From IMCC26077 sp964561165 (GTDB lineage: Bacteria > Actinomycetota > Actinomycetes > Nanopelagicales > Nanopelagicaceae), in NCBI GenBank assembly GCA_964561165.1, contig CAZLOJ010000002.1, forward strand, positions 1-64,000: 64,000 bases of DNA. The letters are read 5' to 3'. The position numbers and the translations under genes are program-made. The notes below the pieces were generated by a model. That model ran no database searches. It was not told where the DNA came from and saw only the letters and a list, made by a program, of their open reading frames with translations. Position 1 is the stretch's first letter. Each line of letters begins with the position of its first letter. Shown here in pieces: positions 25,210 to 32,939 of this stretch.

Positions 25210-28200
25210 GAGACTTCCTCATCGGAAAGCTCTCGCTGTCTACGTCCACGCGGCAAGGCAAAGAAGATAAGTAAGCCAAGAGCAGCCACTTGAAGAGCCA
25301 CTCCCGCTCTATGAGTGGTGCCATCGTGGAAAAGCACAACGCGCCCAGCCTCTGGGATTTCAAATTCTGTTAGCCCAACCTCTGACTCTTGCGGAAGGAG
25401 CGCCTTCCCGGCATGTAGCGCTCGCCATCTCCCATTAAAGATTTCGGCAAGTTGGACTGTTCCAGCGGATGGAACATCAAACTCTGCACCCACATACTCT
25501 GAGGGAAGCTCCAAAATTTCTCCATCACCAGCTGCGCTTTTGTTCTCGTCGCTGCGCGGCAGGAACCTAAGGCGCGCAGTCGAACCAGAAACTTGCCACA
25601 AGATTCCATCAGCAGTAGCAGAGAGTCGCGTCAAACCTCCAATTCCATCAATCTTGCGCGCAAGCGCATTATTTCGCTTCCCATTTTCTAAATAGAGATA
25701 GCGGATGCCAAATTGCGCCAAAGTAGAAGCTGGGGCATCTCCAACACCTGCGGTGATCTCACTAATTGTTTTTGTCAGAAGTGGCACCTCATCAGGCAGT
25801 GAAGTAAGTTCACTCATGCGGATATCTCGATCCCTAAGAATCACATAAGCAAAACTTTGGACTTGCTCACGTACTTCACTTCGAAGTATGAGAGTTTTCG
25901 GTTGATCTGGATTATCAGTTGCAGTAGCGATAAATGCAGGCAGCACAGACGAGTTGATTGTTTTCACTGGTGCTCGATCTGCGTCTGCCACCCACCAAAA
26001 AATATTTGCACCAACAGAATAGACCGCGATAACGGCTATCAGTGCGGTGGCGAAATGAGCTCTACCCAACGGCGATTCCTGCAACCATTGTCGACGACCC
26101 TCGCTCAGTCGAGCCAAAGCAATGCAAGAAAAGAGGGTTGCTATCACGAGGAGTCCGCCAGGCCAAAGGGATGATGTCAATGAATTCCCGTATGCAGCAA
26201 GATTCACCGCACTGACAAGTGCAGCCAACGCAAGACTTCCAAGAATTACCAGAGCTTCGTTAAATGTTCGTTTAGCGAAAAGTGCGACGACGCCAATCAA
26301 CAGTGCGATGCTAAATACATAGCCAGGGACGGCGTCTGATGGCTGAAGGTTGCCAGTGAGCACGCGTAGCGGAGTTGAAAGCGCAACTGGCACTCCTTGA
26401 TCAAGGAACAAATATGCAGGGCTCGTGAAAAGCGAGATACTCCATGGAGCTAACGCAAAGAATGAACTTGCCACAATGGTTGAATACTGGATTGCGCGCT
26501 GGCGAAATTGATCCCTCTCCTTTCGGAGTGTCCATAGATGGGCTGCAAGTATGAAAATCGCAAGGACTAACACTTGAAAAGAGAGTGCAGCCAGAAGTGC
26601 GAGTGCAAGGGCGCTTGCACACGTTCTGCGCCAACTCAGAGTTGTTGTCTCTCGTGAAAAAATCGGCTTGAAGACCAGCGCGGTTAAAGGCGCAATTATG
26701 ACAAGCAGAATCGTGCTCAAATAACCGACACTCAGTGAGATGAGCAGGATTGCCGAAGTTCCATAGAGGAGCGCAGTCGTAACAGCTATTATTCGACCCA
26801 TTCCGCTCTTGCGAATTAAGAGGTACATCGCCAACAGTGCCAACGTCGGTGCAAGGACGAATAACGCTGTAACCAATAGTGAGGGATTGCCACCTGTAGC
26901 GAGTGCGACTATCGCGAGTAAGGCGCTGAAGGGATGACCAGCTCTTGATGAACCAACGCCCAGCGCGTGCCACGACTCGCCGTAGCCACGAAGGAGTGCA
27001 CCAGAGCTATCCCCGACCAGGGCCAACGCTCCACCTGCCAATGCACCAAATCGTGATCTGCTAGCGATGAGCGAGAGAAGAAGTAGCGCCGTTGTCGCAA
27101 GAAAGAGCGGGCGAGTAAATGCTTGTCGCCAGAAATGAGTTGCACTAGGTGCGAGAAGTTCACCTTCATCCGAATCAACTGTTGCATTCGATTCTGAGAG
27201 CGAGACATTTCCGACAACAGGATCTGGAATCCGCTCAATCCTGCGCAGAAGTAAATCTCGCACGCGCATTGCGCCGAGCTTGATTTGTTCGCTCCATGGG
27301 GCCAAGAACGGACGAATAACTCGCGCTGGCAGTAATCGCTTCTTCCGGCGACTTCGGCGTGCGATTCGCAGTCGGTCGAGTCGAGTAAATAGCAGTGCGA
27401 CTGCTGCTAATTCATCCAGAGCATAACCCGGCAACTTGGCAAGCAGATAACCAAGCGCTCTGATAATCGATGATGCAAAGATTCGAAGAACAATCCAAGG
27501 CAATGTCCACAGTGGCAAATTCGCTAATAAGACGAAGGCTGCATGGCGGCGATCTAGTAAGTGCGGACGGTGAAACGCACCACCTGCTACATCGATTGCG
27601 CGTCGTTCGGTCGCTGCCGCTTCGGCATGAAAGAGTTTCGCTGTCGTTACACAAAGAACTGCATAGCCAGCCATCCGGGCGCGCATTCCAAAATCCACGT
27701 CGTCGCGAAAGAGCGGTAAGTTTTGGTCGAAGCCACCAATCTCTTCAAAGAGATCACGGCGAATCAAGGCGCCTGCGGTGCTGACTGCTAATACTGGAAT
27801 AGTGCCATCGCCATCGTGCTGTCCTTGGTCACGCTCATTCCGTTCCAAGCCAGTCCAGCGCGCTCCATTGTGGGCAAGTGTCACGCCAATTTCCAATAGA
27901 TGGTTTCGATCGTGCCAACCAAGAATCTTGGGGCCAGCAACGCCAACGTTTGGACGTTCGGCGACCGCGGCAAGTAGCTGCGCAAGAGCATCGGGAGCGG
28001 GCGCACAATCATCATGAATTAACCAAAGCCATTCGCTCTCACGGTTGTGGCTCTCCCCTGCTGCCGACAGCGCTTCTGGGAGCGGTGGCAGGTGCGCTAC
28101 GGCGAACGCGACCGCTTCGCCAAAACCACAATCGTGGGCAGCGCGGATGAGATCGATTCGTGAGTTCTGTAAGAGCTCGACAGATCCATCGGTAGAGCCG

Positions 28201-28358
28201 GTATCGACCGCAACGAGATAGTCCGGACCGCGCTCCTGGCTTGAGAGCGCTGCTACGACCTCAGGGAGCCATCGAGCGCCATTATGGGTGACCAGAATTG
28301 CGCTCACCCGTTGGTGGGCAGTTAGGTTGAGGCCAGTCGCGTCGGGGGCGATGCTCAT
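25206..28358 (-). CDS. Very large membrane-embedded family 2 glycosyltransferase
   Basis: The 1050-residue protein has an N-terminal GT-A domain (about 20-270, with VSAILVTHNGARWLPEVVAAL, AVDTGSTDGS, a HDDCAP metal site and a FRDDVDFGMRARMAGY block). The rest is a long C-terminal region with more than ten hydrophobic segments and a final soluble part, possibly extracytoplasmic. It probably transfers or polymerises sugars on lipid-linked envelope glycans; donor and acceptor are unknown. The ATG at 28358 is preferred over 28379 because a TAGGGT hexamer lies seven bases before it. It is downstream of whiB2 and coupled to DUF5719. Confidence 0.8.
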   Translation of the reverse strand: MSIAPDATGLNLTAHQRVSAILVTHNGARWLPEVVAALSSQERGPDYLVAVDTGSTDGSVELLQNSRIDLIRAAHDCGFGEAVAFAVAHLPPLPEALSAAGESHNRESEWLWLIHDDCAPAPDALAQLLAAVAERPNVGVAGPKILGWHDRNHLLEIGVTLAHNGARWTGLERNERDQGQHDGDGTIPVLAVSTAGALIRRDLFEEIGGFDQNLPLFRDDVDFGMRARMAGYAVLCVTTAKLFHAEAAATERRAIDVAGGAFHRPHLLDRRHAAFVLLANLPLWTLPWIVLRIFASSIIRALGYLLAKLPGYALDELAAVALLFTRLDRLRIARRSRRKKRLLPARVIRPFLAPWSEQIKLGAMRVRDLLLRRIERIPDPVVGNVSLSESNATVDSDEGELLAPSATHFWRQAFTRPLFLATTALLLLSLIASRSRFGALAGGALALVGDSSGALLRGYGESWHALGVGSSRAGHPFSALLAIVALATGGNPSLLVTALFVLAPTLALLAMYLLIRKSGMGRIIAVTTALLYGTSAILLISLSVGYLSTILLVIIAPLTALVFKPIFSRETTTLSWRRTCASALALALLAALSFQVLVLAIFILAAHLWTLRKERDQFRQRAIQYSTIVASSFFALAPWSISLFTSPAYLFLDQGVPVALSTPLRVLTGNLQPSDAVPGYVFSIALLIGVVALFAKRTFNEALVILGSLALAALVSAVNLAAYGNSLTSSLWPGGLLVIATLFSCIALARLSEGRRQWLQESPLGRAHFATALIAVIAVYSVGANIFWWVADADRAPVKTINSSVLPAFIATATDNPDQPKTLILRSEVREQVQSFAYVILRDRDIRMSELTSLPDEVPLLTKTISEITAGVGDAPASTLAQFGIRYLYLENGKRNNALARKIDGIGGLTRLSATADGILWQVSGSTARLRFLPRSDENKSAAGDGEILELPSEYVGAEFDVPSAGTVQLAEIFNGRWRALHAGKALLPQESEVGLTEFEIPEAGRVVLFHDGTTHRAGVALQVAALGLLIFFALPRGRRQRELSDEEVS

Positions 28359-28371
28359 AGCGCCAACCCTA
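28356..28371 (-). promoter_or_regulatory. Leaderless-type -10 before the large glycosyltransferase
   Basis: On the minus strand TAGGGT (28366-28371) is followed by TGGCGCT and the ATG at 28358. The start at 28379 would lie upstream of this hexamer and is therefore less likely. Confidence 0.5.
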
Positions 28372-28443
28372 AGGTGCACAGGGCGAAAGTGGCTTGTTAC
28401 CCGCGAATTTAGCCCCTGCCAAGGCGGCCACAGGCGAGGTCAG

Positions 28444-28704
28444 TTAGGCAGGTCGGCGCTTGAGGCGACGGCGCTCTCGCTCCGAGAGACCACCCCAAAT
28501 TCCAAATCGCTCATCGTGCGCTAGCGCGTAATCCAAACATTCGCTCCGGACTTCACAGGAGAGACATACTCGCTTTGCCTCGCGAGTGGATCCGCCCTTC
28601 TCGGGGAAGAAGGCTTCTGGATCCGTTTCAGCGCAGAGCGCTCGTTCTTGCCAAGAGAGTTCTGCAGGGTTTCCACCCTCGAACGGTGTGAGCGGTGTGC
28701 TCAT
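28444..28704 (-). CDS. whiB2: WhiB2/WhmD-type iron-sulfur transcription factor
   Basis: The 86-residue Wbl protein has cluster cysteines C24, C47, C50 and C56, the FGIWGG turn near residue 67 and a basic RRRLKRRPA tail. The spacing and the LSWQERALCAETDPEAFFPEKGGSTREAKRVC block match WhiB2/WhmD (WhiB of Streptomyces), which with WhiA controls septation. AGGGG lies about eight bases before the ATG. A perfect 14-base palindrome lies 42-55 bases upstream. In Actinobacteria this gene neighbours the manB/DUF3499 region, as here. Confidence 0.9.
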   Translation of the reverse strand: MSTPLTPFEGGNPAELSWQERALCAETDPEAFFPEKGGSTREAKRVCLSCEVRSECLDYALAHDERFGIWGGLSERERRRLKRRPA

Positions 28705-28745
28705 CTACAAGCCCCTAACATGTCTAAGAGAGAACCTAGGGAGAA

Positions 28746-28759
28746 TTACACGCGTGTAA
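28746..28759. promoter_or_regulatory. Perfect 14-base palindrome upstream of whiB2
   Basis: TTACACGCGTGTAA is its own reverse complement and lies 42-55 bases upstream of the whiB2 ATG (28704), within a 96-base spacer. This is the position expected for an operator over or near the -35 region. The binding protein is not identifiable from sequence. I did not find a second perfect copy in the window. Confidence 0.45.
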
Positions 28760-28800
28760 CTCCAATTCGTCAAGTTAATGGGCAGATACAAATTTTTGGA

Positions 28801-29817
28801 TTATTGAATGTCGCCAATTTGTCGACTATTTGGGGGAACGCTAACCCCAGTTCCTGCGATTACTACCCCGCGCAGATGCGCGCCTTCACCGATTCGCACG
28901 CCATCGCCAATGATGGAAGTGGAAATCTGCGTACCTGAACCAACCACCACGTTATCGCCAATGATGCTCTGCGCCACCAGAACATTCGCGCCAATTTCTG
29001 ATGCCCCGACCGACGACCCGGCGTCGATGTGCGCATTAACTCCAATGTGCGCTTCAGGATGTACGTAATTCATTGTCGTCGCCGTGGCAAATACTGGGGA
29101 ATGAAAATGACCTTGTACTAAATCTCTCGATGCTTTCAAGAAAGCTGCAGGCGTTCCGATATCTATCCAGTAGCTCGAGCTTTTATAGGCCCACAAAGGG
29201 TTTCCTGCCGCTAAGAGTGCAGGAAAAGTCTCGCGTTCTATGCTCACGACTTTATCTGGCGGGATTTGGTCGATGATACTTCTAGTAAAGATATAGCAAC
29301 CAGCATTGATGAAATCTGTCGGTGGATTATCAGATTTCTCAACAAAATCTTTGATTTTTCCAGCTGCATCAGTCGGCACTGAGCCATAAGGTCGGGCATC
29401 GGCGACGCGAATCAGATGTAACGTGGCGTCTGCGCGCATTTGGTTATGCAAAGCAACTTGTTCCCGCATGTCATGCGCGCTCAGTATGTCACCGTTGAGA
29501 ATCGCAATAGGTTGCTGCGGATCACTTTCAAGAAATCGAGCAGCGTTCCGGATAGCACCTGCAGTACCAAGTGGTTGATCTTCGATTGCATGGATAATCT
29601 CAACGCCAAAGCCTTTTCCATCCCCTAAGTAATCGAGGAACTGCTCGTTCTTATAGGAGATTGCCATCACAATTCGAGTGACGCCATGCTCTTTCGCATA
29701 ACCAATTTGGTGGGCGATAAATGGCACGCCAGCGACCTTGAGCATGGGCTTAGGGGTTTCAAGAGTCAGTGGATGCAATCGAGTGCCTTTGCCACCTACA
29801 AGAAAAATTGCTTCCAT
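28801..29817 (-). CDS. manC: Sugar-nucleotide pyrophosphorylase, probably mannose-1-phosphate guanylyltransferase type
   Basis: The 338-residue protein has an N-terminal nucleotidyltransferase domain (LVGGKGTRLHPLTLETPKPML at residues 6-26, LNGDILSAHD near 108) and a C-terminal left-handed beta-helix of hexapeptide repeats (about 245-335). This is the architecture of actinobacterial GDP-mannose pyrophosphorylases, although glucose- or other sugar-specific enzymes look alike. It would make NDP-sugar from the product of manB. The ATG at 29817 has GAGG about six bases upstream; a TTG one codon earlier is not needed. Its 3' end is 96 bases from whiB2. Confidence 0.8.
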   Translation of the reverse strand: MEAIFLVGGKGTRLHPLTLETPKPMLKVAGVPFIAHQIGYAKEHGVTRIVMAISYKNEQFLDYLGDGKGFGVEIIHAIEDQPLGTAGAIRNAARFLESDPQQPIAILNGDILSAHDMREQVALHNQMRADATLHLIRVADARPYGSVPTDAAGKIKDFVEKSDNPPTDFINAGCYIFTRSIIDQIPPDKVVSIERETFPALLAAGNPLWAYKSSSYWIDIGTPAAFLKASRDLVQGHFHSPVFATATTMNYVHPEAHIGVNAHIDAGSSVGASEIGANVLVAQSIIGDNVVVGSGTQISTSIIGDGVRIGEGAHLRGVVIAGTGVSVPPNSRQIGDIQ

Positions 29818-29843
29818 CAAGTACCTCGATTAGCCCAGAAGTT

Positions 29844-30914
29844 TCACGAATGTAATCGATCAACCGCACGAGCGATATCGTCATCCGAAGCTGTAAGAGC
29901 AACTCGAACAAAATTTGCGCCCTTAGCGCCGTAGAAATCGCCAGGGGTGACGAGTATGCCGCGTTCAGCAGCCCATGCAACGGTAGCCCAGCAATCTTCA
30001 CCACGAGTTGCCCATAGGTATAACCCTGCCTCGGAGTGCGCTATTTCAAATCCTGCAGTGATAAGCGCCTGCGCTAACTTTTCGCGGCGAGCGCGATAGC
30101 GTTCTTTTTGAGTTGCGACATCGTCTGGTTGTGCAAATGCAGCAGTCATAGCTCGCTGAATCGGTGCAGGCATAATCAAGCCCAAGTGCTTGCGAATCTC
30201 TCTAATTTTCGCAATCAGCGCTGGGTCACCAGCGACAAACGCTGCTCGATAACCCGCTGCGTTAAAACTCTTCGATAGCGAATGGACGATCAATATTCCG
30301 GAGGTATCTCCATCACATACTTGGAGCAGCGAAACTGGTTCACTCTCCCAACCCATTTCGATGTAGCACTCATCGCTAGCAAGGATTGTGTTAGTCGCTC
30401 GCGCCCACTCGATAATCTCGCGCAACTGTGCCTGATTCAACGTTCGGCCGTGTGGATTTGCTGGGGAGTTAATCCACGCCAAGTCGGCATCGCGTGGCCA
30501 TGTCGCGATGTCATCGCTCACTGGCACACACTCCGCACCAGCAACCAGCGCCCCAACACGATAGGTCGGATAGGCAATCTCTGGAATCAATACCTTCTTC
30601 GCGTGCACGAAGGTAGGCAGCAGTCCCACCAACTCCTTTGATCCTATGGTGGGGAGAAAATCAAATGTCGCAGCGGGATGTGCAGCTAAAAACCGCTCTC
30701 GAATCCAGCGTTCCAACGCTGCACGGAGCTCAGGGCTACCAATCGTGAGCGGGTAGCCAGGAGCATTTCCGCTCGCGGCAAGCGCCTCTTGCATGGATGT
30801 GGGTGAATCATCGACAGGTGTTCCGATGGAGAGATCGACTAGGCCATCAGGATGTGCGCCCGCGCTCTTCTTGTAGGGCGCAAGTAAGTCCCACGGAAAA
30901 TCGGGGAGTTTCAC
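29844..30914 (-). CDS. dapC: Succinyldiaminopimelate transaminase DapC
   Basis: DapC transfers an amino group to N-succinyl-2-amino-6-oxopimelate in the succinylase route to meso-diaminopimelate and lysine. The 356-residue class I aminotransferase starts with LPDFPWDLLAPYKKSA and has DLSIGTPVD near residue 28 and WINSPANPHGRTLN near 148. The Schiff-base lysine is in HSLSKSFNAAGYR. The GTG at 30914 is preferred to 30941 because AAAGGG lies seven bases upstream and the start then falls just after the fdxA stop. The partner enzyme DapD is encoded at 55.5 kb. The fdxA-dapC pair is also conserved in M. tuberculosis (Rv1177-Rv1178). Confidence 0.9.
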   Translation of the reverse strand: MKLPDFPWDLLAPYKKSAGAHPDGLVDLSIGTPVDDSPTSMQEALAASGNAPGYPLTIGSPELRAALERWIRERFLAAHPAATFDFLPTIGSKELVGLLPTFVHAKKVLIPEIAYPTYRVGALVAGAECVPVSDDIATWPRDADLAWINSPANPHGRTLNQAQLREIIEWARATNTILASDECYIEMGWESEPVSLLQVCDGDTSGILIVHSLSKSFNAAGYRAAFVAGDPALIAKIREIRKHLGLIMPAPIQRAMTAAFAQPDDVATQKERYRARREKLAQALITAGFEIAHSEAGLYLWATRGEDCWATVAWAAERGILVTPGDFYGAKGANFVRVALTASDDDIARAVDRLHS

Positions 30915-30918
30915 AACG

Positions 30919-31233
30919 CTACCCTTTCGGGCGAGCCACAACTACTGGGTGATCACTCTCTTGTGCGCCCACCTTGCTTGCGCCACCAGGTGACCCCAAT
31001 TCACTGAAGAACTCTTCGTTAACGGCTTTGAATTCGCTGAACTCGCCGGGCACATCATCTTCGTAATAAATAGCTTCTACAGGGCAGACCGGTTCGCAAG
31101 CACCGCAATCGACACACTCGTCAGGTTGGATGTAAAGCATCCGGCCACCCTCATAAATGCAGTCAACTGGGCACTCTTCAATGCACGACTTATCCTTCAC
31201 ATCGATACATGGCCCTGCGATGATGTACGTCAC
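30919..31233 (-). CDS. fdxA: 7Fe ferredoxin (FdxA type)
   Basis: The 104-residue ferredoxin has the Cys pattern C9-C17-C21-C25 and C40-C43-C46-C50, as in actinobacterial 3Fe-4S/4Fe-4S ferredoxins. A C-terminal tail of about 50 residues carries SEFKAVNEEFF. It is a low-potential electron carrier, partner unknown. The start is GTG at 31233 with AGGAG seven bases upstream. dapC follows immediately (4 bases between stop and start), so the two are one unit. Confidence 0.93.
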   Translation of the reverse strand: MTYIIAGPCIDVKDKSCIEECPVDCIYEGGRMLYIQPDECVDCGACEPVCPVEAIYYEDDVPGEFSEFKAVNEEFFSELGSPGGASKVGAQESDHPVVVARPKG

Positions 31234-31305
31234 GAACTGCTCCTATCTCTGTTACAACCGTCAAGTGAGGCTAATTATGCTGCCTCCCGAGCCATTTTCC
31301 ACTCT

Positions 31306-31554
31306 ATGCTGGAACATGTGCGAATAACTGCCCCGGATAGCTCACTTATTGGAGCCCGCGTCTCAATCCGGGTCCACGATGAGGAACCGGGAAAGTTCCG
31401 CGACCTACTTGGCCAGCTAGTAGACCTCACGCACATTCGAGATAAGAACGGCGTGATTAAAGAATTTGACCCCGCCACAATCCTTGCGTGGAGAGTGGTT
31501 GGCGAGCGCGCGGGCACGAACGTTGCACAATCGCAAGATCGAGTCCGCCAATGA
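31306..31554 (+). CDS. Small SH3-like domain protein, related to the N-terminus of Rv0428c-type acetyltransferases
   Basis: An 82-residue protein with a five-strand SH3-like pattern: IGARVSIRVHDEE near residues 12-24, FRDLLGQLVDLTHI and IKEFDPATILAWRVV. It resembles the N-terminal domain of Rv0428c-type GNAT proteins, but no GNAT domain follows. The ATG at 31306 is chosen because it starts the recognisable domain; longer in-frame starts would extend into the fdxA region on the other strand. The TGA overlaps the cysS ATG (ATGA), so it is coupled to a tRNA synthetase gene. Function is unknown. Confidence 0.6.
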   Translation: MLEHVRITAPDSSLIGARVSIRVHDEEPGKFRDLLGQLVDLTHIRDKNGVIKEFDPATILAWRVVGERAGTNVAQSQDRVRQ

Positions 31555-32939
31555 AGTTATACGACACTAAACAACAGCTCGTGATTGAGGTTCAACCTTC
31601 CGAAAGTGGTACGGTCGATATCTACTGCTGCGGACCTACCGTGTATCGATTCGCACATGTTGGAAATTTGCGCACATTCCTTCTTGGCGATTTAGTGCGC
31701 AGAACGCTCCGGGCAGAGGGCACCGCTTATCGTTATATACAGAACATCACCGATGTGGGTCATCTCAATGATGACATCCACATAGATGTCGCTGAAGACA
31801 AAATCCTGGCGCAAGCAAAACTAGAGAATAAAGACCCGTTTGAGATTGCTCGATTCTACGAAAGTGCATTTCACAACGACCTCGCAGCGCTCAATATTCT
31901 CGCTGCAGATGCATACCCGAAAGCTAGTGAATCGATCGGATTGATTGTTGATTTAATTGCGCAATTGATTTACATAGGTGCCGCTTATCAGGGCAACGAT
32001 GGCTCGCTCTATTTTTCGGCGCGTAGTTACAAAGACTATGGAGCAATAAGTAGAAATTCACTCGACCAATTACGGGCCGGATATCGATTCGATGCCGAAC
32101 AAACCCAAGAGCGGGAACAGGGTAAGCGTTTCCACGCTGATTGGGCGCTCTGGAAAGCGGCCTCAGAGAACCGCGCGATGACCTGGCCAACGCCATGGGG
32201 AGTTGGATTTCCCGGTTGGCACATCGAATGTTCGGCAATGTCCATCCACTACTTCCCCAATGGCGTATCGCTCCATCTCGGCGGAATAGATCTACGTTTT
32301 CCCCATCATGAGAACGAGCGAGCGCAGAGCAATGTCGCTACTAACTCAGAATTTGTCCGGCAATGGGTTCACGGTGAGCATCTTTTGTTCGATGGCAAAA
32401 AGATGGCAAAAAGCGCAGGAAATGTGCTGCATGTGTCGGATCTAATCGAACGGAAAATTGATCCACTCTCGTTGCGATTGCTTTTTATGGAGAGCCATTA
32501 CCGCACGCAAATGAACCTCACGTGGGAGAGCATCGAGGCGGCCCACACCACTTTAAAACGCTGGCGAAAGAAAATTGCGTCATGGCCAGTCGGCGGTCTA
32601 GTTGACCAATCAATTACGATGGCTATTACCAAATTTTTTGGCGATGATTTGAATACTGGTTCAGCATTATTACTTCTTCGTAAGTTTGAAAAAGATGAGA
32701 ACATTTCAGAGGCCGACCGACGGGCAACGTTCCTTGCGTTAGAGGACTTGCTTGGTCTTGAACTCAATCAAATGTCACCTACCGAGCTGCCTTCAGAAGC
32801 GCTAGCGCTCTTACAGGCACGTGCAACCGCACGCGAGAATCGAGATTGGCCATTAAGTGATCAGCTACGAGATGAACTCCTAGAACTTGGCGTCCGGGTT
32901 AATGATGGACCTGAAGGTCAAACCTGGGAGCTCATCTAG
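31551..32939 (+). CDS. cysS: Cysteinyl-tRNA synthetase, atypical sequence class
   Basis: The 462-residue enzyme has the class I CysRS core: YCCGPTVYRFAHVGNLRTF near residues 24-42 (first zinc ligand and HIGH region), QNITDVGHL near 65, zinc ligands in GWHIECSAM and FPHHENE, and a KMAKSAGN signature near 285. The ATG at 31551 overlaps the small SH3-like gene's stop. The sequence differs from the usual actinobacterial CysRS (LCGATVQAPPHIGH and VTDIDDKI there) and resembles the class with AHIGNLRT and NITDVGHL that I remember from CPR and some other bacteria. MshC is excluded because it lacks this full catalytic and C-terminal build. It overlaps vanW at the 3' end by 4 bases. Confidence 0.85.
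   Translation: MKLYDTKQQLVIEVQPSESGTVDIYCCGPTVYRFAHVGNLRTFLLGDLVRRTLRAEGTAYRYIQNITDVGHLNDDIHIDVAEDKILAQAKLENKDPFEIARFYESAFHNDLAALNILAADAYPKASESIGLIVDLIAQLIYIGAAYQGNDGSLYFSARSYKDYGAISRNSLDQLRAGYRFDAEQTQEREQGKRFHADWALWKAASENRAMTWPTPWGVGFPGWHIECSAMSIHYFPNGVSLHLGGIDLRFPHHENERAQSNVATNSEFVRQWVHGEHLLFDGKKMAKSAGNVLHVSDLIERKIDPLSLRLLFMESHYRTQMNLTWESIEAAHTTLKRWRKKIASWPVGGLVDQSITMAITKFFGDDLNTGSALLLLRKFEKDENISEADRRATFLALEDLLGLELNQMSPTELPSEALALLQARATARENRDWPLSDQLRDELLELGVRVNDGPEGQTWELI

Noticed and set aside
26401..26973. A 190-residue minus-strand frame inside the large glycosyltransferase gene.
   Set aside because: Same strand but a different frame from a long uninterrupted gene; Cys-rich and unlike any family.
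31551..32939. Possible MshC (mycothiol ligase) instead of CysRS.
   Set aside because: The protein has the full CysRS length, the CPTVY-type zinc region and the KMAKSAGN signature, and lacks the shorter MshC arrangement.
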